Positions 31,930 to 42,000 of a stretch of 64,000 nt of DNA are shown piece after piece. How positions within the stretch are numbered: the first letter of the stretch is position 1; every line of letters begins with the position of its first letter. The DNA lies in contig JAUIMM010000697.1 of NCBI GenBank assembly GCA_031769625.1, positions 141,553-205,552 of the forward strand, written 5' to 3'. The notes below the pieces were generated by a model, which ran no database searches, was not told the DNA's origin, and saw only the letters and a list, made by a program, of their open reading frames with translations. Source of the stretch: Taudactylus pleione (taxonomy: Eukaryota; Chordata; Amphibia; Anura; Myobatrachidae). The position numbers and the translations under genes are program-made.

Positions 31930-33049
31930 ATATTGCAATGAAAACTTTTTTTTTTAAGTTATTAGGTTACCAAAAGTTGTTTTTTTTTATCTTAAACATA
32001 GCAGAAATGTTATCCTAACCGCTTATAAAGTTATATGCTCTAAAAACTAAAGCCTATATTTATTTACAAACCTATATAGAGTAGACATCTTAAATTCTAA
32101 AACTGTTCTATTCAAAAACATAAACAAAAGTCAGGAGAGGCCTCAGAGAACATGAAAAAAGATGCTGTAGGTGCTGAACTACAAGGGATTTCTCCATCAT
32201 GTTCTGCAGTGCGGAAAGGTTTCATTCACGTTTTCTATTAAGCAGTTCAAAGTTACAGCCTTCAAAGTGTCTGGCTATAACATCCACCTTTGCCAGGAAT
32301 TACCAGAGATTATTACAAGTAAAGGATTCCTCTGTCCGGAATCTGTCTAGGAATTCATGGATCGTATTTGGCCTGAATGCACTAAGACATCCAGTGATTC
32401 TGTCACTGTGTTCTGCAGCCGACTTTATTCCTACCTGAATTGCAAACTGAAATACAGAATAGTAAGCACAGACAACATGGAGGCCTTTGTTATTCCGCTG
32501 CCTGCATGCCAACCAATACCTCCCAGACTACACCCACTGGGGGGACCAGGTCTTGATAATGACCATCCCCATCTCTTGCTAGGCCTTCTTCTTCCAAACC
32601 ATCCATCCTGGACTTCCTGTCCAAAAAGGGTGAGCAGGGTACAGAAAGAGGAGCTAGATGTCCCCGATGACATTTTTTTTTCATCTATAATAGATGATGT
32701 GGAGAGATAAGAGCTTCAGATGTTGGAACAGGGGCTCCCACCTATTTGGCTTCCCTCCAAAGAACAGAGCTCTGTTCCTCAGGAAGTGTCTATGCCTGAG
32801 CTGATAGGTAGGTAGTCTCTGTCTGTTGGTAAACACCCTTCAGGAGATGGCAACCCAGAATAACAACTATAATAATGTGTCCACTGATAACCAGCCTGAT
32901 CCCTTAACAGCAACATAGCCCATATGGCCAACTCATAACATGACACCAAGTTTGCAGCCTCCTCTTCCTTATGACACTAATCCAGTCACCATGGTTGATC
33001 AATCAGCCATGTGTGGTCCACCCAATTTTTGGCCTTCTACATTAATTTT
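31930..33049. other. Interior of hAT-2, no recognisable gene
   Basis: I see AT-rich sequence and several short open frames, the longest of 117 codons at 32357-32710 on the plus strand, none with a known domain. The 32357 frame is Pro- and Leu-rich and lacks homology that I can recognise. This could be captured host or transposon sequence. Confidence 0.4.
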
Positions 33050-33115
33050 TAACATATTCACATATCTAAGAAGCGGACAGTGGGAATAATGGCAATTTGA
33101 AGACCACTAACTAAC

Positions 33116-33127
33116 TCTGTTTTTTTT
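33116..33127. repeat. Target duplication of the 889-bp insertion, left copy
   Basis: TCTGTTTTTTTT occurs here and again at 34017-34028. A contiguous, uninterrupted relative of the flanks at 34256-34510 has only one copy of this position, so the repeat marks an insertion. Confidence 0.65.
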
Positions 33128-34016
33128 CGGACATGACCTTTTGCTAAAACCCCTGAGGGGAGAAACTAGTTAAGGGAACATCTTAGTATCTGCAGTATTG
33201 CTGGGATTCATCAAGGCCATTGCACTGGACTATTCCATTCAGCCGCTGTATTCCATTTATAACCAGCATACCTACCTTGGTTTTGACTGTTCAGCTGCTG
33301 GTGCTGCTGTCCGGGTCCTCCGCCGATCCTTATACTGAACGGGAGTTGAAAATAAAGGAGATAGCAGCGTGGAGTCACAAGCAGGCCGCACTGCCGGAGG
33401 CTGACCGCGCTCTGCTGGTGTTTATTCTGCTGGCACAGTGCGTGGATTATCAGTGGGCTTCAAGTTGCTGGAGACCTACCACGCTGTTTTACCATTCACT
33501 TCAACCAAAGGAATTATATTAAACCGGATTGCCAACCAAGGGTTAATTGCAAGCCAGGATTTCTGGAAACCTGTGCTTTTCCACCCAAAGGAGTGGTGAG
33601 TGACATTGCTACTCAGTTCCATTTGCTGGAGATTACCCACCTGGAGGTGGGGAAAGGTTACCGATACACCATTATACAGTATATGGTGTGTATATACATA
33701 TCTTTTTACTGAATTTAATCATGTACTCATACATCTTGATAAACAGGACTATTTTTTATTGTATATGAGTCATTCTTTGGATACACGTTTTTTATTAGTT
33801 AGTGACTTTCTTTTTGGATACTCATTTTTATCATTACTCAGTGCACTGATTGATATACTTTTTCAGTTTATCTAACATTGTATTTAATATCCTAGGAACT
33901 GCAGTTCTATTTTGTTATTGATATTCTTATTACTATGTTGCCAATAAATTGTCAAAACAGCTTTTAAGGAGTATTTTTTATAGTGGTTATAAGCGCAGAC
34001 ATTTATTCCTTGTCCA
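33128..34016. mobile_element. Unclassified 889-bp insertion inside hAT-2
   Basis: Its limits come from comparing the local duplicate: 33050-33127 joined to 34029-34190 aligns with 34256-34510, and this stretch is the extra part. It begins CGGACATGACC and ends TTCCTTGTCCA, so both ends carry only a short inverted GGACA. A 100-codon open frame (33220-33522) starts with a hydrophobic Leu-rich segment but has no recognised domain. The 12-bp T-rich flanking duplication could suit a LINE-type insertion, while GGACA ends could suit a DNA element. I cannot decide between them. Confidence 0.6.
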
Positions 34017-34952
34017 TCTGTTTTTTTTAATTTCCCTGTACAGGTTGGGAAATTCCGTTACAGAATAGAATGTTTGCAAATGATTATTTAAGTCAATTGT
34101 TTATTTATTTTTGGAAAGCACGCTTCCTGTTCCCCTTCTGGGATGAAAAAAATCCACTCCCAGCAAGCAGGTATGGCGCTCAAGAAAGAATTCCCAAGAA
34201 AGACACAACGTAAGACTTAAACCTTAAATCTGAAATGTTGCATGTGCTGCTCTGTTCTGCTTGATCACATATCTCATATGGTTAAGTGGACAGTGGGAAC
34301 AATGGCAGTTTGAAGGCCACTAACTACCATAACTATGTTTTTTTATGTCCCTGTACAGGTTGGAAAATGCCTTTATAGAAGATTTGCAAAGCATTATTTA
34401 AGTCAATTGTTTATTTTTTTGGGAAAGCACTCTTCCTGGTCACCTTCTGGGATGAGAAAATCAACTCCCAGCAGCAGCAGCCATGCTCAAGGATTCTTCT
34501 GTGGCAAGGACTGCTGTAATTGTACTATATCACATTTTCTTGTAAGTGACTCCTCCCCTCCCCTTCTCCCTTGTTTCCTGATGTGCCAAGTTGAACTGCC
34601 ATGTGTTTGTGCCGCCCACTGCTGCAGCTTAGATTAGTCAACCAGCTATCTTGATGCAAATTTTGGGCCTAAACAAGATTAACAAATCAATATTGTGAGC
34701 TGTGAGGTGGTCAACATTGACTGGAAATGAGTGGAAATAAATGTTATTAAGATTATTAATACTGTAGGAACAAAAAAGGCCTATTTTATGTGATTTTAGC
34801 AGTTTTTTAAATTTTTTAAGAAAAAATCCAGATCCAAAACCAAAACACGAAAATAAAACACGGAGGTGAGGTTTTGGCAAAACCAATCCAGATCCAAAAC
34901 CAGGGGAGATCCAGATCCAAAACCAAAACACGGGGGTTGGCACACATCTCTA

Positions 34953-34960
34953 CTTATTTA
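34953..34960. repeat. hAT-2 target duplication, right copy
   Basis: CTTATTTA is identical to 30710-30717. Confidence 0.92.
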
Positions 34961-36734
34961 TCTCTTCTTATAATAAATTCTGATGTATTAATGAGCTTTT
35001 ATAAATGAAAAAATATATATAATGTCCATGTGGAGTAGTTTAGGCCACATTGAGGGCATTAATCTCTTCATCTAAAGGAACCTGACATGTATAATACAGG
35101 AAGATGCCTACAAGGTGGTAGGTATGTAGGGGATGTGAACAAGGAGGTCAGTCCACACATTGAAGATTAGCTGTTGCCCACGGCTTTGCCCATGATGAAA
35201 TCGCTTATACCGACATTTTCTTTTATTTGAGGTGTTCTAGTTGTATTGCTTTGCATAGGGGTCATCTCGCGGGAGTGTCCCATGTGACCAGCAGCGTTAT
35301 ACAGACTGGCAGCTCCTTCACCCACCACTTACACCAATGTCACTATGTGCCCTGTGCACAGACTTCTATGTATCCTATCCTATTCAAGTGAATGTGGGCT
35401 TAAAACACCCCTCACCTCACCCCTTACCAGCCATGCGCATGGTGCCATACCTATCTCTTGCATTGATGATGTCAATAAATTTTGTTTTCGTTATTGCTCA
35501 ACTTTAACTTGACGGATCCATATGAAACAAAATGCAGTTTCCACTACACAAGTGGTACAGATGTCCCATGATGTGCTGCAGATGGTAGTGGATTCCCAGG
35601 ATTAGGTGGATGCCCCAGACATTTCAGGTTATGGATGGTGAGTGCCTCCACCTCCTGAAGATGAAAAGACCCTGAAGAACTGGAGGAGGAAGGGTGGGAG
35701 GTTGTGTCACTTTCTGAAAAAATTACCCCTTGCTGGTCCAAGTTGACAGATCCTGCTGTGATGCCACTCCCAAAAATGGCCCAGAACAAAAAGTTAGGAG
35801 GAACTTGAGGAGGATGCCCTCACTCTGAGATGAAGGTGACCCCGAGTACCCTTGTAGGGACTACAAAAGAAAAAGGGGGGAAATGTGAGAACATGCCCCC
35901 ACTGGAGGAGATGAGTGGTCATCAAGGTGACAAGAGCTTGTCCTGATGAGTATTACTCTTCCCTTTGTTTATCCCATGTGTGTATTTTGTGTATGCTTGG
36001 TAAGTGCTGTGTGGCGGGTGCTACAGACAATTATCTCCTGAGGATACAAGCACTCTATAGTGAATGAAAGAGTACCTGAGGCACTTGCACTAATGATGAC
36101 CTAACACAGCATATAGGTTGGGCATCCTGATTTAGGTCCTTGATTTCCCCCAACATATCTGGTTGGAAATGACAAGTCCCAAGGTGCCCCTTTCATCCTA
36201 GAGTCACCCTACCTGCATGCATCTCAGGAAAGACCGTGAGACTCTAGCGTCCTGGAGGTGAGTGCGGGTGGAACAGGTAAGTGTCATCTATCACCGCTCT
36301 TAAACAAGGGTTTTGTAGAAAAAAAAACACAAAATGCTCATAAAGATCCCTTTCTAGGAATATGGTGCAGCTCATAACTAAATCTAATCAGTTATGTTAC
36401 CTAAATTATCCCCCACTCAAAATCTTATTCTACCCCCAGTAGCTCAGCCTTATGCACCATAACCCCTACTTCTCTTCACAGGTACCTAAACATAAAGCCC
36501 CATAAAGTTTCTACCATATCCCCCAAAATCTCCCTAACCAAAACCTCTAAATCCTCCAATGGAGTCTACGCATAACTTACCCCTGGCTGCAGCTTCTAAC
36601 CTTACACAGACTGGAAGTTGCTCATATCCATTTATAGGCTGAAACAGGTGTTCCAAAGGGAGGAGGGTCATCTAGACAAGAGCAACGCAAAGGATGCTCA
36701 TCTCTAACCTTAAACTTACTCCCACTATCCTAAC
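34961..36734. other. Unassigned intergenic sequence
   Basis: I find no gene, long repeat or transposon terminus that I can defend. The only open frames are short (for example 81 codons on the minus strand at 35544-35789) and lack known motifs. Base composition is ordinary. Old transposon debris is likely but not demonstrated. Confidence 0.4.
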
Positions 36735-37114
36735 ACTAAAGCTATCAGGGGGTGTGGTCTGGGCGGTAGCGGCATGCGGTCACTCGTACGCAGAACACGT
36801 AAGCTGCTTTTATCACCTTGTCTGATGGTTTGCTGCTATTACTAAGAAGCCGAGATGGAGTCTAACTGCCCCCGAAGCTTGGTGTCCGCGGATACAAACT
36901 GCGCCTGTGTTTCCCTGAATAAGTGCCTGTCGCTGTCCCCCATTTATGAGCTTTCTAACATTATCCCAGTTCCATATACAGCTCTTTTAAGCTCCGCTCG
37001 GAACTACGCCCTGACTCCTGATAGCTCTGGTCCCAACTTAGTGCTCTTAGGGGAATTTTTATCACAATTAGCATTTTTAATGTGTATGTGATAAACATTT
37101 TTTGCCCAAATACG
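36735..37114. other. Unassigned sequence left of the L1 insertion
   Basis: A GC-richer start (GGTGTGGTCTGGGCGGTAGC at about 36753) is followed by a 78-codon plus-strand open frame (36855-37091) that has many Cys and Ser residues and no recognised domain. It could be the 5' end of an old LINE, since such a GC-rich leader before a short Met-start frame is common there, but nothing confirms it. Confidence 0.3.
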
Positions 37115-37133
37115 CAATGTGAAACTGAATATT
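37115..37133. repeat. L1 target duplication, left copy
   Basis: CAATGTGAAACTGAATATT (19 bp) recurs at 37721-37739 on the other side of the L1 fragment. Confidence 0.92.
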
Positions 37134-37720
37134 TTTTTTTTTTTTGTTGAGTAATTTTTTTTATTAAGAATTTTGCATATACAAAAACAAGAACATTAAA
37201 ATAAAAAAATTGCTATACAATCCCATAAAATATGTGAAATAATATCAAATATATGGAACAAGTGGAAGTTTGCATATCATTAATATACCAGAAACATTGT
37301 CACATCCCAGACCTGTTATATAGAACTCAGACAGATTAACTTGGGGAAGTATATCTTGAATCTAGCCAACCGGCCCAAATCATTTCATATTTAGATTCTG
37401 CATTTCGTGTTATATACATATAACGTTCATGTTGCACAGTTAGTGCAACCAAGGACACCCAAGCCTGGAAGTCAGGACCAATAGGGGCCATCCAAAGTCT
37501 TGCTATACAAACTTTAGCTAATACACATAAATTTATCTCACATTGCAATTTATATTTATCTAAAATATCATCGTCTATAATCCCAAGGCAACAGAATCTT
37601 GGAGTAAGAATAGAATGAGGAATACCGGTATCAGATACCGTACTGAGGACCCGACTCCAAAATAATTGCACCTTAGGACATTCCCATAGCATATGCCAAA
37701 AGGTTCCAGAGGCTGTACCA
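37134..37720 (-). mobile_element. 5'-truncated L1-clade LINE insertion
   Basis: A T-run at the left edge is the poly(A) tail of a minus-strand insertion. A 19-bp target duplication brackets 587 bp. Coding on the minus strand gives CGTASGTFWHMLWECPKVQ, then FWSRVLSTV. This is the C-terminal Cys-and-His region found after reverse transcriptase in L1-clade LINEs (CG-x-x-x-GTF-x-H-x-x-W-x-CP...FW). The frame stays open to the stop at 37336, with 118 residues counted from the first Met. The missing 5' end is usual for incomplete reverse transcription. Confidence 0.88.
37336..37720 (-). pseudogene. L1-clade ORF2 C-terminal fragment
   Basis: The reading enters at the truncation point and runs to TGA at 37336 with no internal stop. 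It encodes the post-RT C-terminal region with the motif GTFWHMLWECP and a Trp-rich end (…IWAGWLDSRYTSPS). The reverse transcriptase and endonuclease domains are absent. As a dead-on-arrival copy it has no expected function. The intact frame and sharp target duplication indicate a fairly young insertion. Confidence 0.85.
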
Positions 37721-37739
37721 CAATGTGAAACTGAATATT
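37721..37739. repeat. L1 target duplication, right copy
   Basis: CAATGTGAAACTGAATATT matches 37115-37133 exactly. Confidence 0.92.
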
Positions 37740-39733
37740 ATCACGCAATTTGACTAAGTTTATATTGCCAGGAGATGGGATGCGATAAGAGTCTGCCCTG
37801 GGAAGTGCTGGAAGCAGTGTTACAGTGTAATACTATCACACTGTTTCCTGGTTCGGGTCCACGGCAGTCAATGCACAAAGCGCATGTGTGATGGAGACCC
37901 TCTAAGTAAAAAACTTGTTAATTAGTAGTGCATAGTCTTCTATAGGGTAACACCAGCTGGAGATAGCGTTTTCCTATCAGGGCCAAGCTCCAGTATACTT
38001 TGCTTTCCAGAGCTTGGTAAATCCGGCAACATTAAATATAAAGTATGTGCACAGAGCGCTCACCTATATGTGTCCTATTCGGGTAAACAATCTCACTATC
38101 ATGGTGTTCTTCTATAGTAGAAAATTTGTATGCAGGAGTGGAATAAAAAGAATGCCTCACTACTATGTCAGATCCAAAAAATAAATATATATTGAAAAAC
38201 AGGAGACACAATGCTCCAAGCGAAATTTAAAAATTAAAAATATAACGAAATAGAACAAATAAAAAAAAATGTAGTTGGTGTGCCTTGTGGGCCACGCCAA
38301 GAGTGGTCTGGGAAATGAGTCTGCTCCTTCAGGGAGCAGACTGGCGGTAGTGTACCTACGTTACCCTGTTCCACAAAAATAGAATTAGTCCCAGCATGAA
38401 GAGTAAATGTAAAGGACCCCTGAGGTGGTAAAGGCAGTCCAGTTACCCTGTGAGGATGGTGGTATGTCCCGGAGCTGGGTGGTCGGGATCGTGAGTATAA
38501 CCCTGTATCTGGGGTGACTCTCCGTAGGGACCTCAGTACCTACGTGCCCTTAGGTGTTGATTGTAACCACCCTACTGTAGTGTTTGCTCGGGTCTGAGTC
38601 TCAGACTCTTTCTGTATGCCGAATTGGCGTACGTATCCCCCGCAGAGGTGTAAGTTGCAAATAGGGTGTAGTGAATCTTAAAAAAAAAGTACAATTCTGT
38701 AGCCACGATGTCCCGTGCTGCGACTTAACCAAAATCCTGGATGGGAATGCGGATCACTGCTTCAGACTGTACCGACCGCTCCTTCGCAGTAGCTCGCTTT
38801 TGAGGGAGACAGTGTGGGAGGTGATCACTGGGAGCGAATAATGACTCAGATCTCCGCTGGATGCTGGTGGCAGCAGCTGATGGTGGTGGCCGGACCCGAC
38901 GGCGGTATTCACAGTAAGCCGCACTTCCTGGTCTGCGTGCTGATCACTGGTCTGACGTCAGTGTGTGTCGTATGTGTGCCCAAATCCGGCAGCATAGCAG
39001 CAGCCATAGCAACATATGGGGACAGTGAAAAATGGTGGGACTGCGGCAGATATTGGAGATATTGGCTATGTTCCCTCCATAGTACATCTGGGGGATATAA
39101 GTCATGGTTGCTTACTGTACCTTTGGCTTCTCCTCCCCAGGAGAAACCTTGGTAGGAGAAGCAGGTGGGCTCTGACGGGAGCGGGGCCTGATGGGTTACG
39201 TCATTAATTAATGCGTTTCACTGAGATTTGCAACATTAAGCCCCGCCCCCTACACGGGGACCCGAGATCGCCGTGGAAATTCTGCCCAATGCGGGAGAAA
39301 TGCCTACCCTTCCGGGTGTGCGGGGGGTTGCACGAAAAATCGGGAGCCTCCCGCGAAAACCAGGAGTGTAGGCATGTATGATATAAGTAGTTTGTCATCT
39401 TTCCCAATACATTGCTGGAAAGACGGTCGCACTATCAGGGGCAGACACTCATCCCCTGGTCATGTACTGATGATGATTGTGACCACCAGTTCCTGATTCT
39501 GATTGGCTGAATTCATATAGACCCCTCCCAATTATGCTAATATTCCAGTAATATTGCTGCTGTAATCTATTTGGAGTAAATTTACTAAACTGCAGTTTCT
39601 ATTCGATGTCATCTGAGATCAATCTCGCATAACATCATACGTATTCATTTGTTTCATTTTTCGAACAGGTTACTGAATTTACTAAGCTGCCCAGTTGCTA
39701 TCATTCGTGTTGTTCAATGGTGTAATCATTCTA
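37740..39733. other. Unassigned intergenic sequence
   Basis: No gene is recognised. A 113-codon plus-strand open frame (38814-39155) has no known domain. At 39340-39380 the minus strand reads GCCTACACTCCTGGTTTTCG, and CGGGAGCCTCCCG (39340-39352) is a short perfect palindrome. Around 39577-39690 TTTACTAA occurs twice (TTTACTAAACTGCAG and TTTACTAAGCTGCC), hinting at a small element into which the mariner tail to the right was placed. Confidence 0.4.
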
Positions 39734-39913
39734 CAAGGGTTGTTCAAAAAGTAATGCCTAAATGCTCACAACTCAAATTTTATTATAGATACAGATTTGA
39801 AAATTTGCAGTAAAATACTTTGAAGTCTTAGTAACAGAATGACTCTACTCAAAAAATTCACCATCTGCCCTCAAACATTTTCTCCACCTCTCAACCCAAA
39901 CTGTGAACTGAAA
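39734..39913 (-). mobile_element. Mariner-like element, 3' end only
   Basis: The left edge CAAGGGTTGTTCAAAAAGTA follows a TA dinucleotide, as a mariner terminus would. Reading the minus strand from about 39906 gives TVWVERWRKCLRADGEFFE and a stop at 39845-39847. This matches the usual mariner transposase C terminus (RW-x-KC-x-x-x-x-G-x-YFE). The rest of the transposase and the opposite terminus are missing. Confidence 0.65.
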
Positions 39914-40073
39914 ATGCTTTAGAGAAGCTTAAAGTTGCACTTTGTCCGGGGACTGGACCGTTGGCAATAATTAGTGATGTTATCAATAAATGTCATTGTC
40001 AGTTACAGGAAGATGACTTTACCCGTTCAGCCATGTATTGGTTATTTGGAAAACAAGATGATCATATAATCTC

Positions 40074-40143
40074 TGTAAAGTGCTGCGGAATAGGTGTGAG
40101 ATATAATATAATATAGCGCACACATAATCTGCAGCACTTTACA
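40074..40143. repeat. Inverted pair of TGTAAAGTGCTGC segments
   Basis: TGTAAAGTGCTGCGGA (from 40074) and TCTGCAGCACTTTACA (ending 40143) are near-perfect reverse complements, 37 bases apart. The TGTAAAGTGCTGCGGAATA motif resembles the common 3' tail of vertebrate L2-type SINE/LINE repeats, so this may be two such tails head to head. That family link is from memory. Confidence 0.6.
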
Positions 40144-40147
40144 AATG

Positions 40148-40148
<1 letters not shown>

Positions 40149-40189
<41 letters not shown>
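40149..40189. repeat. (TA)n microsatellite
   Basis: A run of about 19 TA dinucleotides directly follows the inverted tail pair. No gene is visible from 39914 to 40698. Confidence 0.95.
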
Positions 40190-40190
<1 letters not shown>

Positions 40191-40698
40191 CTGTATAAAT
40201 AACTGGTAATAAATAATGATCATCAGCTCAGCAAACAGGACGTCTGCTGCTATGATCATGTCCCAGAACTAGGAAATAATGTAACATTTCATGGAGGACA
40301 TAGGAGGTCTGATAGCAAAGTGCTGGGGAATTAATGCAGATATAGAAAACCCATAGTGAAAAAAGCTGAAAGACAAGAACAAATTGTTCCTCTGATGTTT
40401 TTGTTATTGGCGCCTATTAGTTAGAGCAGGTAAATGTCACGGTGTAATAACTCCTCTCTCCATACACGTCTGAGCAGAGTCGATACTTAATTAGTTGTAA
40501 GATGTTATTTTTTTCCAATCTGTTTCTTGGACATTTCATGATTTAATGGCATAAATTGGGCTTCTTGTAAATGCTGGCACTGTGCTCCTGTAAATGGCAG
40601 CTCCGTATCGTCGTGTTACTGCCAATGGAAAATAACCTGTGTAAGCATAATGTCCATTTCAGGGAATGTAGTCAGCATCCGTCTCCAGAAGGGATGGA

Positions 40699-41247
40699 GG
40701 GCCTGATTCAGACCCGCTCGCGAGCGCTGAGCGCTCGCAAGCGGGTCGATGGTGCCCTAGTGCGCACGCGCACGACGGAGGGAGCTCCGTCGTGCGCATG
40801 CGCGAGACCCGCATAACGACGGCCAGCCGTCGCTATGGGTCTCGCACCAAAGGGGGCGTGCTGTCGATGGTGAGTGACAGCACGCCCCCTTTAGTGGGCG
40901 TGCCAGGGGCGTGGCTGCCCAGACGGAGGCGTTCCCATAGGAACGCCTACCGTCTGGGTCCGGCCCCACTGACATCACTAGTTATGTCAGTGGGAGTGAT
41001 TTTGGCTCTGATAGAGCCAAAATAACTCCTGGTCTTGCGGCAGTGAGACCCTACCGCAGGGTCTCGTCGCAAGCCCGATGGTCGAGATGGTCTTAACCAT
41101 CGCGACCATCTTTTTGGCCGCTCTTATAAGCTATGGGTGGTCACCCACAGCTATGCAAGCGGCCAGGAGGCCGCTCCAATTTTAGGTAGGAGGGCCCTGA
41201 TTCAGAGCGAGCGCTCTGGTCAGAGCGTCCGGCTCTGAATCAGGCCC
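40699..41247. mobile_element. Serial-hairpin element with GGGCCTGATTCAG ends
   Basis: The outer ends are GGGCCTGATTCAG (40699-40711) and CTGAATCAGGCCC (41235-41247), 549 bp apart. Nearly all of the interior is a row of eleven separate stem-loops, with arms at 40711/40747, 40762/40803, 40802/40845, 40849/40892, 40918/40958, 40965/40994, 40993/41029, 41034/41073, 41077/41110, 41115/41165 and 41192/41247 (outer coordinates). Arms are 10-25 bp; several are perfect, for example AAAGGGGGCGTGCTGTC with its complement. Open frames are short and meaningless. It is non-autonomous, and mobilisation by a related transposase is inferred from the shared termini. An alternative right end is the matching terminus at 41408-41422. 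Confidence 0.8.
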
Positions 41248-41422
41248 GTAGTTAGGAAGCCGGCAGTCTAAATTCTGACCGCCGCCATCCCGACTGTAAA
41301 AACCCGGCACAGTACTAATGATAGGCATCTAAATACCGACACCTATCATCAGCCCTACGCCAGTATCCTGACGCCCGGTAAACCGATCGCTGTGCGCTCG
41401 CAAGCAGCTCTGAATCAGGCCC
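41248..41422. mobile_element. Orphan right terminus and remnant of the same family
   Basis: It ends in CTCTGAATCAGGCCC (41408-41422). The preceding GCGCTCGCAAGCAG is similar to the inner part of the left arm at 40699, so the outermost element may run 40699-41422. Between lie ATGATAGG and CCTATCAT in inverted order (41319-41350) and a GCCGGCAGTCTAAATTCTGACC segment that looks like another repeat's start. Confidence 0.55.
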
Positions 41423-41446
41423 TATATTTGGTGCAACATACAGTAG

Positions 41447-42000
41447 GGGCCTAATTCAGGGATGAACGCAATGGCGATTTTTACACAGAACGAGCGATTT
41501 ATTGCTATTGTGCATGCGTCAAAGTCACACTGCGCACGATCAGCGATTGTCTTGTGAGAACCCGTTTGAAAAGTGAGTGACAAGTAGTCAGCGTTTGGGG
41601 AGGAAATGGGGGGGTGGTTAAAACAACACAGGTGTGTCTTACCATTTATACACCACTATATGGGCATACATAATTAGCCATTGTGACCTCATACGCAGCA
41701 CGAGAGCTCGCTGCGTGTCGGGAGAGACGCTGTTATCGAGACATGGCTGACCTGCTGCAAGGGCTGAATGGCTGGTCGATGTGTGCGTCGATGTTACCGA
41801 TATTTACACTGGTACGCAACCTCGGGTGTAGTTGAGAAGGCAGCCATTGGTAGTCCCTATGCTCGTGTAAGCTTTGGAACTATTAGCAGATTTTCGCAGC
41901 TGCATTCTGTGCAAAATCGCAGCTGCGATCGCATTAGCGTCCATCTTTATATCAGACCCATTATTCACAAACGGATTGCGCTAAGACCGATTATCTAGGA
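41447..42000. mobile_element. Related non-autonomous element, left end present
   Basis: The left end GGGCCTAATTCAG continues GGATGAACGCAATGGCGA, a diverged version of the 17115 element's end (GGGCCTGATTCAG…GGAACGCAA). No inverted partner is clear on the right, so the stop at 42000 is a guess at where resemblance fades. Local inverted repeats occur inside (for example ACGCAGCACGAGAGCTCGCTGCGTG near 41693-41717, split as arms CACGCAGC/GCTGCGTG-like). Confidence 0.5.

Larger units (their letters stand above)
33050..34510. repeat. Diverged tandem duplication of about 250 bp in hAT-2
   Basis: Copy 1 is 33050-33127 plus 34029-34190, split by the 889-bp insertion. Copy 2 is 34256-34510, uninterrupted. 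Both have CAGTGGGAA-AATGGCA, CCACTAACTA, CCCTGTACAGGTTGG, ATTATTTAAGTCAATTGTTT and CTTCTGGGATGA. The duplication predates the insertion. Confidence 0.8.
30718..34952 (+). mobile_element. hAT-2: shorter relative of hAT-1, no transposase
   Basis: The ends are TAGAGATGAGCG and, from the right, TAGAGATGTGCC, within a perfect 8-bp duplication. The element is 4,235 bp including an 889-bp insertion. Shared with hAT-1 are the GATCCGAGTC-type subterminal block, a TATA box followed by GCCATTT and CGGCTGTGGA, and about 400 bp of 3' tail (from about 34590: GTGTTTGTGCCGCCCACT, GACTGGAAATGAGTGGAAAT, then repeated CCAGATCCAAAACC). No BED finger or hAT domain is readable in any frame, so it would depend on a relative's transposase. 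Short open frames inside it have no recognisable domain. Confidence 0.9.

Noticed and set aside
33220..33522. 100-codon plus-strand frame as a secreted-protein gene
   Set aside because: It has a hydrophobic N-terminal stretch but lies inside an unclassified insertion, lacks any known domain, and is within the length expected by chance.
36855..37091. 78-codon frame starting MESNCPRSL as a small gene
   Set aside because: No recognised domain, no supporting context, and length compatible with chance. It may be the start of an old LINE leader, but that is unproven.
38814..39155. 113-codon plus-strand frame
   Set aside because: It has no recognised motif and no conservation evidence, and the neighbouring sequence looks like unclassified repeat debris.
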